Position numbers and translations under genes: made by a program. Of a stretch of 63,583 nt of DNA, positions 1 through 8,427 are shown piece by piece. Each line of letters starts with the position of its first letter. Position 1 is the first letter of the stretch. Below the pieces are notes generated by a model. The model had not been told where the DNA came from. It saw only the letters and a program-made list of their open reading frames with translations, and did no database searches. The stretch comes from Candidatus Babeliales bacterium. Its GTDB lineage: Bacteria; Babelota; Babeliae; Babelales; Chromulinivoraceae. Location: the NCBI GenBank assembly GCA_018062405.1, contig JAGOSF010000008.1, forward strand, positions 1-63,583. The letters are read 5' to 3'.

Positions 1-31
1 TTTCACTTTCCACTTCGATTAAAATATTCAT
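1..31 (-). CDS. possible 5' end of a gene running off the window
   Basis: On the minus strand an ATG at 31-29 opens a frame reading MNILIEVESE up to the window edge. Only ten codons are visible, so neither family nor reality can be judged. No strong Shine-Dalgarno is evident; a GAG lies roughly ten bases upstream. Confidence 0.25.
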   Translation of the reverse strand, partial: MNILIEVESE

Positions 32-48
32 TTTAATCTCGTTCTTTT

Positions 49-117
49 CTGAATGCTGTCGACGCATTCAGCCAACATTCATCCCCGGCCTTAAAAGGCA
101 ACGGGGTTTTCTGTTGG
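49..117. other. two adjacent hairpins, possible terminator or mobile-element end
   Basis: CTGAATGC (49-56) pairs with GCATTCAG (64-71). Directly after it, CCAAC (72-76) can pair with GTTGG (113-117), enclosing CCCCG (83-87)/CGGGG (102-106) and GCCT (88-91)/AGGC (96-99), followed by TTTT. A plus-strand terminator is possible. The stacked imperfect palindromes also resemble IS200/IS605-type ends, but no transposase is visible here. Confidence 0.4.
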
Positions 118-293
118 ATCTAATAAACAAAAAATATAGATCTTTACTTTCAAAAACTGTGTCACATTTCACTTCCTCAACCAACTATTTGCATATCGAC
201 TTTCAATTCAAAATATCATAATCTAAAGGACATAACAAATCTCTTTATTGCTCATAAAAATCAAGATTTGCCGTGAACGAAAGAAATCTACAT

Positions 294-821
294 ATGGCTG
301 ACAATCAAAAAATATTACATCAAACACAGATCGAAACTCAACTTGGCCCAATGGTTGCAATTGCAGATCAACAATTTTTATATCTTTTGGAATTTATCGA
401 TCGCCACGGGCTTGAAGATAGTATTAAAAAGCTGAAAAAAACAATAAATTCCACAATTATTCCCGGACGCACAACAATTATCAATTTGATCGAAAAAGAA
501 TTACACCAATATTTTGATGGAACTTTACAGACATTTATGACCCCCTTACATTTTTCAGGATCACCCTTTCAACAAAGCGTTTGGTCGCAATTACAAAAGA
601 TTCCTCATGGGCAAACACAATCCTACGCACAACTTGCAATCGCAGTTGGCAACCCTGCTGCATGCAGAGCTGTAGCACAGGCAAACGGCGCTAATAAATT
701 TTTAGTTATTATTCCATGCCATCGAATAATTAACTCCAGTGGAAAATTAGGCGGCTATAGTAGCGGTATAGATCGAAAAATATGGTTACTGAATCACGAA
801 AGAAATCAAGGAAACTTATGA
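294..821 (+). CDS. ogt: methylated-DNA-protein cysteine methyltransferase (Ogt/MGMT type)
   Basis: Suicide alkyltransferase that moves the methyl group from O6-methylguanine in DNA to its own cysteine. The C-terminal half carries the active-site signature IPCHRII, preceded by the helix-turn-helix region around PFQQSVWSQL and GQTQSYAQLA and followed by GKLGGYSSG. These are hallmarks of the family, and the length is normal. The frame also opens at a GTG at 273; I prefer the ATG at 294, though neither has a strong Shine-Dalgarno. The stop overlaps the start of the next gene (ATGA, 818-821), so this and the 3-methyladenine glycosylase form a translationally coupled alkylation-repair operon. The exact subfamily (Ogt or Ada C-terminal type) is not resolved. 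Confidence 0.93.
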   Translation: MADNQKILHQTQIETQLGPMVAIADQQFLYLLEFIDRHGLEDSIKKLKKTINSTIIPGRTTIINLIEKELHQYFDGTLQTFMTPLHFSGSPFQQSVWSQLQKIPHGQTQSYAQLAIAVGNPAACRAVAQANGANKFLVIIPCHRIINSSGKLGGYSSGIDRKIWLLNHERNQGNL

Positions 822-1381
822 AACAACGTTGTTTTGGAAATAAGCCAGGTCAAGAATTTTATGCTCAATATCATGACGAAGAATGGGGAATTGCAGTCCA
901 TGATGACCGACATCTTTTTGAGATGCTAATTTTAGAAGGTGCACAAGCCGGGCTCAGTTGGGAAACAATTTTAAAACGACGTGATGGCTATCGCCACGCA
1001 TTTCATAATTTCGATGTAACTCGCGTTGCTAACATGTCTGATGATGAATTAGAAGCTTTACGCAATGATGCAGGAATTATTCGTAACAAATTAAAAATTT
1101 ATAGCACGCGACAAAATGCACAAATTTTTTTACTCATTCAAAAAGAGTTTGGTTCTTTTGACGTATATCTTTGGAATTTTGTTCAAAACAAACCTGTAAA
1201 AAATAGATGGCCAAAACTTTCAGATGGACCAGTCACTAACAAAGAAAGCGATGCACTCTCCAAAGATTTAAAAAAACGCGGCATGAAATTTGTCGGATCT
1301 ACAATTATGTACGCATACATGCAAGCAGTTGGCTTAATCAATGATCACAGCCTTGAATGTTGGCAACACGAGATCCTGTAA
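818..1381 (+). CDS. tag: DNA-3-methyladenine glycosylase I
   Basis: Base-excision repair glycosylase removing 3-methyladenine. Family motifs include YHDEEWG near the N-terminus, LFEMLILEGAQAGLSW, a DAGIIRNKLKI segment, and ALSKDLKKRGMKFVGST. The N-terminal Cys (MKQRC), the His of YHDEEWG and the C-terminal NDHSLEC match the Tag zinc site. The frame is open from 782, but the ATG at 818 is preceded by AAGGAA at good spacing, overlaps the ogt stop as ATGA, and gives the family N-terminus. The protein is 187 aa, normal for Tag. With ogt it covers two main alkylation lesions. Confidence 0.96.
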   Translation: MKQRCFGNKPGQEFYAQYHDEEWGIAVHDDRHLFEMLILEGAQAGLSWETILKRRDGYRHAFHNFDVTRVANMSDDELEALRNDAGIIRNKLKIYSTRQNAQIFLLIQKEFGSFDVYLWNFVQNKPVKNRWPKLSDGPVTNKESDALSKDLKKRGMKFVGSTIMYAYMQAVGLINDHSLECWQHEIL

Positions 1382-1386
1382 ACAAG

Positions 1387-1432
1387 TTGATCTCACTGCG
1401 TGATTTCTGTTTGATCTCACTGCGTGATTTCT
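1387..1432 (-). repeat. mini-hairpin repeat pair (minus orientation)
   Basis: Two identical 22-bp units (1387-1408 and 1411-1432). Read on the minus strand each is AGAAA, then a 4-bp stem TCAC/GTGA around loop GCA, then GATCAA. They are the inverted counterparts of the units at 1544-1608. No gene covers them. They could act as a weak terminator for tag, but there is no U-tract. Confidence 0.75.
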
Positions 1433-1543
1433 ACTTCTTTTTCTGTTGATTTTTTTATGAGGTGATAATAAAGTTAATTTACTTTAACAAACCTCTGCTA
1501 GAGGGTCAATTCAAAATAAAAGATTGTCAATCAGAAAAAGAAA

Positions 1544-1608
1544 TGCCGAAGGCAGATCAAATAGAAGTAGAAACCACACAGTGGGATCAAATCACGAAGT
1601 GAGATCAA
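1544..1608 (+). repeat. mini-hairpin repeat trio (plus orientation)
   Basis: Three units of the same design: TGCC-GAA-GGCA-GATCAAA (from 1544), CCAC-ACA-GTGG-GATCAAA (from 1574) and TCAC-GAA-GTGA-GATCAA (from 1592). Stem bases change in pairs while the GATCAA tail stays constant, so the structure rather than the sequence appears to be kept. A 64-codon frame through here (TTG start) is an artefact of the array. The rest of the 1382-1749 gap is AT-rich with nothing else recognisable. Confidence 0.7.
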
Positions 1609-1749
1609 TCAAATCAGCAACCAAAGCCTGTAAGAAAACAACTTTTTCTTATAAAAAAACGCCTATGAGAAAAGTATCAACTTTTTGCCATTCCCTTTAT
1701 ACTTTGGTAAGAAAATAACTTTACCTGTGAATCGAAATAAAAAACTACG

Positions 1750-2355
1750 ATGACTCATCAAGCACCTTTTATATTCAACCTAGCTCCAGACAAAAAAATT
1801 ATTATTTTAATTGAAGAAAGTGACGAACCAATCAACGCTGACTTTGAATGTCAGATAGCTTTTGAAGATCAAGGCCAAAGAATTTTTATTACTCAAGATT
1901 CAACTTTGGATATTTTCATATCGACATTGCACAAATTGCTTCGTAAAGGCGTTCACCAAGAATTGCTGCTCCATAAATCTATGATAGAAAATCCAGGCTA
2001 TCTTTATAATCAATGGCTCAATGAAGCAGATACAAATCTTATATACCTAACCAATCAATATCATGAAACCTATTGGGTAGGCTTTAAATACCAATTAACA
2101 AGCCATGTTTACACATCATGGATCTACAACAACAAAAAAGGGGATATTATTTTTGAAATGACTCCAATCTACCCTGCAAGTTTAATAGATGAAAGCAACC
2201 CTATCGAAGTTGCAAATTACAAAAAATGGATGAAAAATTATCAGCCAGTCGTAACAGAAATAATACCCAAAGAAATTGCTCAGCAATGGCTTGCTCAGAC
2301 AACTGAAATTTCAGCTACGCTCGATAAAAATAGTGCAAAGCTTCATGCACAATAA
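1750..2355 (+). CDS. hypothetical cytoplasmic protein, 201 aa
   Basis: Not recognised. The product has no signal peptide or membrane segment. It opens with a beta-strand-like stretch (FIFNLAPDKKIIILIEE), is acidic overall, and has an aromatic-rich centre (NQYHETYWVGFKYQL, TSWIYNN). The start ATG at 1750 has only a weak A-rich upstream region, with no clear Shine-Dalgarno. It sits alone between the hairpin array and the FAD oxidoreductase on the same strand. Codon use looks like its neighbours and the long uninterrupted frame supports a real gene. Function is unknown. Confidence 0.75.
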   Translation: MTHQAPFIFNLAPDKKIIILIEESDEPINADFECQIAFEDQGQRIFITQDSTLDIFISTLHKLLRKGVHQELLLHKSMIENPGYLYNQWLNEADTNLIYLTNQYHETYWVGFKYQLTSHVYTSWIYNNKKGDIIFEMTPIYPASLIDESNPIEVANYKKWMKNYQPVVTEIIPKEIAQQWLAQTTEISATLDKNSAKLHAQ

Positions 2356-2557
2356 AATGATTTCCACTTTTTACATGCAACTGCCAATAATCCAATAGAA
2401 TCAGACCTATTTTTATAAAACCTTGACCTTCTTTATTCAATTATGGCTTACTCCATAAAACGAAAAAATAGGGTCTCATGATAAAAAACAATTTCATCTT
2501 CAAGATCAAGTATTTTGGTATACACAAAATAATAAAACAACTCCTTGCTCTCAAGAT

Positions 2558-3766
2558 ATGCAAGCTGACGTCGTCATTATTGGCGGCGGCATGGCAGGAC
2601 TTGCTGCAGCACAGGCTTGGCATCAACGAGGAAAAAAAGTTATTGTTGTAGAGCAATGGCATTGTGGAGCTGGAGCTACTGGAAAAAGCTCTGGCTTTGT
2701 TACTCCAAATGCTGAACTTTCTTTAACCGATTTTACTCATCGTTATAATGCCAAAGCAGCTTTTGAAATTTGGAATTTTATTAGCCAAGGCGTTGAAGAT
2801 ATTCGTTCAAATATTATCAATCATAAGTTTCAATGCGATTATCAACCACAAGATACGCTTATTGTAGCAAATAGCACACAAGCACTCAAAACCTTAGAAA
2901 TTGAACACCATAATTTAGAAAAATTTGGCTATCAAACAAAATTTTATACACAAAAAACCATAGATTCAGAAATTGGATCAAAAAATTATGTTGGTGGCGT
3001 TGCCTATCAAAATACTTTTGGCATCAACGGGTATCAATACTGTCAGGAGTTAAAAACCTATTTACAATCAGTTGGAGTTTTAATTTTTGAAGAAACAGCT
3101 GTTTTGCAAATTGATGAGCATACAGCAATAACTGCTCATGCAAAAATCACTGGTGATTATATTATAGTATGCACCGATCGTTTTACACCTGAACTTGATC
3201 TCCTCAAGCAAGACATTTACCATGCACAAACATTTTTAATGGCAAGCCAAGTTTTATCTAAAGAACAAATTAAAACTATATTTCCTCATAAAAATTTAAT
3301 GGTTTGGGATACTGATTTTATTTATCAATATTTTAGAGTAACTGGTGATAATAGATTATTAGTTGGTGGTGGCGATCTTATAACAACCTATGCATCAAAA
3401 GCAACTCACGAATATAAAGCTATAGTACAAAAACTTTCAAATTATATAAATTATAATTTTCCATCACTCGATATTACTTTTGAATATGAATGGTCAGGAT
3501 TAATGGGAATATCAAAAGACATTGGTCCAATAGCAGGACAAGACAAAAATAGACCATATCTCTATTATGCTACAGCTGCAACAGGATTACCAATTGCAAC
3601 AGCATTAGGACGTTACAGCGCTGAAAAATTATTAGATAACAATAATAAACTTGATAATTATTTTTCGCCTTACCGAAAATTTCCTATTTCAGGAATTACA
3701 CAGTCTCTATTAGGGAATAAAGTAACATTTGCATTATGTAATCTTATAAAAACAAACATCCCATAA
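2558..3766 (+). CDS. FAD-dependent oxidoreductase (DadA/PuuB-like), 5' end probably frameshifted
   Basis: Amino-acid or amine oxidase type flavoprotein. ADVVIIGGGMAGLAAAQAW is the Rossmann dinucleotide-binding motif, followed by the acidic strand end VIVVEQ and GAGATGKSSGFVTP typical of DAO-fold enzymes. A C-terminal GPIAGQD...YYATAATGLPIATALG forms the second half of the FAD site. Substrate cannot be read. The ATG at 2558 sits immediately before the Rossmann strand, but this family normally carries about 30 residues upstream. In-frame codons from 2459 encode such a leader (FWYTQNNKTTPCSQD) without a start codon. An ATG at 2443 in another frame would join it after one +1 shift in the A-run at 2463-2468. 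The gene may therefore be mutated, or the sequence may have a homopolymer error. Confidence 0.85.
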   Translation: MQADVVIIGGGMAGLAAAQAWHQRGKKVIVVEQWHCGAGATGKSSGFVTPNAELSLTDFTHRYNAKAAFEIWNFISQGVEDIRSNIINHKFQCDYQPQDTLIVANSTQALKTLEIEHHNLEKFGYQTKFYTQKTIDSEIGSKNYVGGVAYQNTFGINGYQYCQELKTYLQSVGVLIFEETAVLQIDEHTAITAHAKITGDYIIVCTDRFTPELDLLKQDIYHAQTFLMASQVLSKEQIKTIFPHKNLMVWDTDFIYQYFRVTGDNRLLVGGGDLITTYASKATHEYKAIVQKLSNYINYNFPSLDITFEYEWSGLMGISKDIGPIAGQDKNRPYLYYATAATGLPIATALGRYSAEKLLDNNNKLDNYFSPYRKFPISGITQSLLGNKVTFALCNLIKTNIP

Positions 3767-3769
3767 AAT

Positions 3770-3829
3770 TGAACGATGTAACAAAAGATTCTATGGTTGA
3801 TGATAAAATTTATAGAAAAGGCTTATAAA
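3770..3829 (+). pseudogene. remnant of the 3' end of a small exported-protein gene
   Basis: A frame here reads KLNDVTKDSMVDDKIYRKGL then stop. This closely matches the C-terminus of the 84-aa exported protein at 8589-8843 (PDITQDSMVDHDGIYGKGL, stop), including DNA-level identity through the DSMVD codons and the stop region. No signal peptide or start precedes it, so it looks like a duplicated fragment. A conserved C-terminal tag motif is an alternative reading. Confidence 0.6.
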
Positions 3830-3872
3830 TATTTAAGCTATTTCGGTTCTTTAGATGCAACTACCAAAATTA

Positions 3873-3905
3873 GATAATTAAAATTGATGAACTATTTTAA
3901 TTATC
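3873..3905. terminator. AT-rich hairpin at the sulfatase 3' end
   Basis: GATAATTAAAAT (3873-3884) and ATTTTAATTATC (3894-3905) form a perfect 12-bp inverted repeat with a 9-base loop. It overlaps the sulfatase stop codon and lies between two convergent genes. It may be a weak bidirectional terminator; there is no GC-rich core. Confidence 0.4.
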
Positions 3906-5681
3906 ATAATCTTGAGGATGCAATGCCTTTTCTGCCAGCTGTTGCTCTAACAATACCAATAAATATTCCTGAATAATGCTACTTTCTATCGTAGAATAGG
4001 CTGGATCTGCTAAATTGTACATTTCGTAAGGATCATCTGCCAAATTATACATCTCGTATTGAACTGCTGGATCAGCTGGAACAACAGGATCAGAACAAGT
4101 ACAAGTTAATGGAGTTGCAAAAGATTCATCTTCATAATACCTTGCAAGCTTCCAAATATTTCCATCCAATGTCGTAATAACAGCTTCTATAAAGGCTGGC
4201 TGAATTACGTAAGAAAAATGAGCTCCAATCGGCCCGACAGTACTTGCACCTGTAAAAACCTGATCATAGGTTTGAAACAAAAGAGGTTCTTTCAGCGCAT
4301 TTATTTCTGATATCGATGCTGTACCCAAAACAAGCTTAGACAAATCTCTTCCTACAAGAGTTCTTGAATTTGTATAAGTTGATGCAAATCCAGTTGTAAT
4401 TGCATCAACATTAATATCAGCTAAACCACATAAGGTTGGTAAAAAATCAACATGACTTGTAAGCAAATCAACCTCAACCCCTACAGATAAAAGAGTTGGA
4501 GCATAAAAAATTAATGGGATATGAACGGTTTCTTCATAAATATTAAAAAATTTTTGAAACAAACCATGAGCTCCAACCAAAGAACCATGATCAGACATGA
4601 AAACAACGATCGTATTATTTTTAAACTTACTTTGAAGTAATTGATCAAGAACCCGACCCATTTGCATATCAACATTTTTTTGTAATGAATAATAAAGCTG
4701 CCTATAATCTTGAGTATCTGTTGTTGGCTGAAATACCTTTGGATATTCATCTTTATACGATTGCTGCGCTAAAGGTTTTGTGCTTAAATCTTCATCCGCT
4801 GTAGGCGCTGGTGGAATAGAAGGCAACGAAGAATCGATTTCAAATTTATAATCAGGATCATCTTTTAAGACATTACCATACAAACAAATATCATGCGGAT
4901 TGGTAAAAGAACAGACCATGAACCATGGTTGCAAAGTAGAACTTTCTGTATTCCATTGGCTTAATAAACGAATAGCTTCATCTGCATAATAAATATCTCG
5001 ACCCGAAACTCCAACCCCTGCTGAGGAACCAGTTTCATGCGGTTCATTTCCCTCTGGCTCTGGGCCGACCCATCCATTATTAAAACCATAAGGACTGAGC
5101 ATATTTGCATTTTTATAGATATCAACTAATTGCTGATTTACAATACCAGTTACACTATCGTATGATAAAATAAATTTTTTAGTTCCAGGATTATACAAAT
5201 TAATATCTGCAACGTGCCATTTTCCAATATAATAATTTGCATACCCACCTTCTAAAAAAATATTTCCGGCTGTAGGAACTGTCCCTGGACTTAACCAATA
5301 CATCGTAGGATCAGTAGGAAGTTTTGCAGCTCCTGTTGTCTGAGAAACTCCATGCAATGATGGATATTGCCCTGTAAATATTGTTGCTCTTCCTGGATTG
5401 CAAGCTGTTGTACTGCAATAATAATTATTAAATTTCACACCATTTTCTTGTAAAAAAGTTACGGTTCTCAAATTATCACGTTGCCATTGAATCAAATCTT
5501 CATCTTCATATAAAACTGGATAACGCCATTCGTCAACCATCAAAATTAAAATATTAGGCCGACTTTGAATCGACTGATATCTTTTTGGAGCCTTACGATA
5601 ATTTAGATTCATAGCCTGAACTTGTAAGCAAAATAAACTCAAAAAAGCTATCGCTATCATTTTTTTTATACTGAGCATCAT
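3897..5681 (-). CDS. exported type I sulfatase family protein
   Basis: Predicted periplasmic sulfatase (alkaline-phosphatase superfamily). A signal peptide (KKMIAIAFLSLFCLQVQA) ends near residue 23. Catalytic landmarks: MVDEW with a metal-binding Asp near residue 50, CNPGR at 94-98 (Cys to be oxidised to formylglycine, pattern C-x-P-x-R) followed by ATIFTGQYP, GKWH near 153-156, NPHD near 261-264, and MSDHG near 362-366. The fourth motif residue is Gly instead of the usual Ser or Ala. The C-terminus contains a doubled YEMYNLAD segment. TAAGGA upstream supports the ATG at 5681 or the next one at 5678. It lies just downstream of a porin-like gene on the same strand, so the two were probably co-transcribed. 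No maturation enzyme is visible nearby. Confidence 0.9.
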   Translation of the reverse strand: MMLSIKKMIAIAFLSLFCLQVQAMNLNYRKAPKRYQSIQSRPNILILMVDEWRYPVLYEDEDLIQWQRDNLRTVTFLQENGVKFNNYYCSTTACNPGRATIFTGQYPSLHGVSQTTGAAKLPTDPTMYWLSPGTVPTAGNIFLEGGYANYYIGKWHVADINLYNPGTKKFILSYDSVTGIVNQQLVDIYKNANMLSPYGFNNGWVGPEPEGNEPHETGSSAGVGVSGRDIYYADEAIRLLSQWNTESSTLQPWFMVCSFTNPHDICLYGNVLKDDPDYKFEIDSSLPSIPPAPTADEDLSTKPLAQQSYKDEYPKVFQPTTDTQDYRQLYYSLQKNVDMQMGRVLDQLLQSKFKNNTIVVFMSDHGSLVGAHGLFQKFFNIYEETVHIPLIFYAPTLLSVGVEVDLLTSHVDFLPTLCGLADINVDAITTGFASTYTNSRTLVGRDLSKLVLGTASISEINALKEPLLFQTYDQVFTGASTVGPIGAHFSYVIQPAFIEAVITTLDGNIWKLARYYEDESFATPLTCTCSDPVVPADPAVQYEMYNLADDPYEMYNLADPAYSTIESSIIQEYLLVLLEQQLAEKALHPQDYDN

Positions 5682-5728
5682 GATTCCTTACCAAACTTAA
5701 ATTTTATTTTATTTCAATATTCAAAACT

Positions 5729-6870
5729 TTAGAAATAAAATGCTGCTCGGACAGCAAGCCCTTGTAAATACAAATCACCAGCTGTAGCTCCTGTTCCTGC
5801 AACAGCTTGATCGACAAGTTTGCGCATCATATTTTGCTGCCACAAAAGTAAAAAATCATACTGAACAGAAAAATCAATATAATAAGCATCTTCTTTTATA
5901 TACGTACCCCAACCTAAACCTAAACTAAGATCAAACTCTGGTCGTACAGTTTGTACATTTGGCAACCGCACACTCAATTGTCCATCAACTGATGAAGCTA
6001 CTTGTTCTGCATGTTGAACTGTTGAATATTGAGTAAATAATAAGTTTGCTCCAGCACTACCTTCTATGCGTAATCCATATTTAAAAAGCCATGAAACATC
6101 AAACCCTGTCCTTGGCCCAAAAGCCCAAGAATTTGCCGTATTATACGATGTTATCGGCGATGTTACCAAATCAAATTCTATGTAAGATGGCACATCAATC
6201 GTCACATCTAACTGCTGACGAATCCATAAACCTCGTACTCCAAAAAAAGGAACCATCGATAAATATCGACCTTCATAAATAGGATACCCCATCGTCAAAT
6301 CTGCAAAATCCATTCCTAAATCCCATTGCGAATCGATATTTGTTGCAGACATAATTTGCCCAAGAGAACTCAATTGCTCAAACCAATTATTCAAAACCCA
6401 AACTCCCATACCAACTAATGGTTCTGGATCTATCGCATCTTGATTGGTAAATGTTGATTGACGAATCCACGTGTACTGCGCATTCAATGTCCATTCATTA
6501 CAATAAACTCCCATGCCTGCCTTAAATCCTCTGGATTATAGGTAAAATCTTGTATCAAGCCAATACCGTTGCCAGTCGCAACAACATTTCCTGTAGAAGC
6601 TCCTGAGGTAATCACAGCAGCACTATTGCCAAGATCAAGACCATCTTGCGCTGCATAGTAATAAAGAAAAGAAACATCAAACGATACATCATGTATTCTA
6701 CCATCGCTGTCATCATGAGCCTGATGATACAATAAAGGAGGAACGTTGTAACCAACAACATACTGTTTTTTTTGGACTAGATTTTTTTGTTCTAAAAAAT
6801 CTGCTTGAATCATAACCCCTACAAAAAAACACAGCAATAAACTGTTTAGACTATTTTTCATACAACCCAT
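5729..6870 (-). pseudogene. Lpg1974-family-like outer-membrane pore protein, broken by a frameshift
   Basis: The first frame starts at 6870 with a signal peptide (SLNSLLLCFFVGVMIQA) and a typical early strand (FDVSFLYYYAAQDGLDL), reaching FTYNPE. The second frame continues from GFKAGMGVYCNEWTLNAQYTW with alternating aromatic strands and ends in LYLQGLAVRAAFYF, a C-terminal Phe as expected of a beta-barrel. Joining them gives FTYNP-GFKAG, the usual family pattern. The break lies at 6528-6534, where an extra AG in CCAGAGG (minus strand) would explain it. Frame two has a stop just upstream of the join, so the frames cannot simply overlap. The repaired product would be about 379 aa. The family name is inferred from overall pattern, not a search. 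Confidence 0.75.
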
Positions 6871-7152
6871 CTTTTTTTATTTTTTACCGATTTTATTGAC
6901 GAAAACACAATATGATTTTTTTAACAAAATCAAAAGATTTTCATACTATAATTTATTGATTGGCAATCTATGGAATTATTCAAGAATCGTCAAGCGATAG
7001 TTTTAAATGATTTTTTTTAAAAATTAAAATTATTCTATAAAAAGTAGCATAAATTTTGTTAGGGTATATCTTATTTACGAAATAATTCGATCTATAGCGA
7101 TTATTACAAGCTTCTACGTTTATACTTATTTTGAAATAAAGAAAGATTTATC

Positions 7153-7977
7153 ATGCAAAAAGGCTACGCTCTTTTCACGATCATTTTCATAGCATCATTA
7201 CACTCGGCATTGTGGTCCACAGATAAAAACCAGCCCGAAACCGCTACAACAAAGCGTCATTATTTTGGTCGACCAGGAAAATTGAACAATTGGTCATCAG
7301 ATGTATCACTTGCAGAAATAAAAGAACAATTTAAAATTGATGCTGCACAACTTGCACTATCAATCGATAAAAAATTTCCTCAAAAAATTTGTGATGTAAC
7401 CAAAGATTGCGTCTTTGAAAAAGATCCACATCCGTCTACCATGGAAGCTATGATTATCTGGACCTGCCGCAACTGGGGAAGACGAGCACAGGGAATGCCT
7501 GGCAAAGTCATTATCAAAGCTGCTCAGGATGAAGGAGCTGCAGCACGATGGACCTCTGGACTTACCTACATGATCGAAAGAGCAGAATATAGTCAATTAA
7601 AAAAATATTCTATTTTAGAAGGTGTACCAATCGTTGCATTAACATTAAAAAATCATCGCTATGATCCTTTAGTCCAAAGACTTGACCGAAATCTCTTAGC
7701 ACGACTTGCAGCATTTGAACCAAAACCATTAGAAAAAAAATCTAAAATTATTGCTCCCATTGATAATGGCATAAAAACTAATCCAGTTCTTCCGCAAGCT
7801 CAAAGAAACTCAAACGTTCAACAAGGAAAAACTTATGCTCAAGCTCTCTGCTGGAAGCGAGCACAAGCTCTCAATCACGCTCTTGATTGCACGCCAGGCC
7901 AGCTTGTTTTTGAAGACCCTGTGGCAAAACAACGAAAAAGAGAATCTAAAGAAAAGAGACGATCCTGGTGGAAGTAA
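7153..7977 (+). CDS. hypothetical exported protein, 274 aa
   Basis: Not recognised. The signal peptide covers about residues 1-22 (ALFTIIFIASLHSALWS). The mature protein has an N-terminal helical region, a central segment with several Trp (MIIWTCRNWGRRAQG, AARWTSGLTYM), and a strongly basic tail ending KRRSWWK. AAAGA sits upstream of the ATG. The 282-bp gap before it, shared with the divergent porin gene, is very AT-rich and should hold both promoters, although I see no clear consensus. It converges with the gene at 7984-8427, leaving only a few bases between stop codons. Confidence 0.75.
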   Translation: MQKGYALFTIIFIASLHSALWSTDKNQPETATTKRHYFGRPGKLNNWSSDVSLAEIKEQFKIDAAQLALSIDKKFPQKICDVTKDCVFEKDPHPSTMEAMIIWTCRNWGRRAQGMPGKVIIKAAQDEGAAARWTSGLTYMIERAEYSQLKKYSILEGVPIVALTLKNHRYDPLVQRLDRNLLARLAAFEPKPLEKKSKIIAPIDNGIKTNPVLPQAQRNSNVQQGKTYAQALCWKRAQALNHALDCTPGQLVFEDPVAKQRKRESKEKRRSWWK

Positions 7978-7983
7978 AAAAGA

Positions 7984-8427
7984 TTAAGCATCTTTTCGAA
8001 AATTTTGTTCCATTTGATCTTGTAACCTTTTTACCAAATCTTCAGTCTGACGCATAGAATCAACAGCTCGTGATATTTCTGGAGTCATTGTCTTAATTTC
8101 TAGATTATCTGAACTTAAAAGTGCCGTTTGGTTTCTCGATATCCTCAAAGATTCTTGTAAATGCATGTCGCTATTTTGTGGATCTAAAATTGCTTGTTGT
8201 CTATGATACACTGATCGCAAATACAAAAAATAATGTTTTCGAGCTGTAGAATCAGCTTTAGATTCTTCATATCGATCTTTTAAATTACTTTCCAAAATCT
8301 GTAATTGATGCAGATTTCTAATATTTTCTATCGACAAAGGAAAATGCAGTTTTTCACTTGCTTGTAAAGATACAATTAAAAAAGATCCGAGAAACATCAC
8401 CAATATATTCAATCTCATTTTTTGCAT
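7984..8427 (-). CDS. hypothetical exported helical protein, 147 aa
   Basis: Not recognised. The signal peptide ends near residue 23 (ILVMFLGSFLIVSLQA). The mature part is rich in charged and polar residues with heptad-like spacing (LHQLQILESNLKDRYEES, MRQTEDLVKRLQDQMEQ), suggesting alpha-helical or coiled-coil structure. AGGA eight bases upstream supports the ATG at 8427; the ATG at 8418 is an alternative. It belongs to the group of short exported proteins scattered through this window. Confidence 0.7.
   Translation of the reverse strand: MQKMRLNILVMFLGSFLIVSLQASEKLHFPLSIENIRNLHQLQILESNLKDRYEESKADSTARKHYFLYLRSVYHRQQAILDPQNSDMHLQESLRISRNQTALLSSDNLEIKTMTPEISRAVDSMRQTEDLVKRLQDQMEQNFRKDA

Noticed and set aside
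1524..1718. 64-codon ORF between tag and the 201-aa gene
   Set aside because: It begins at TTG without a ribosome site and its codons run through the mini-hairpin array; the basic, low-information product looks like an artefact.
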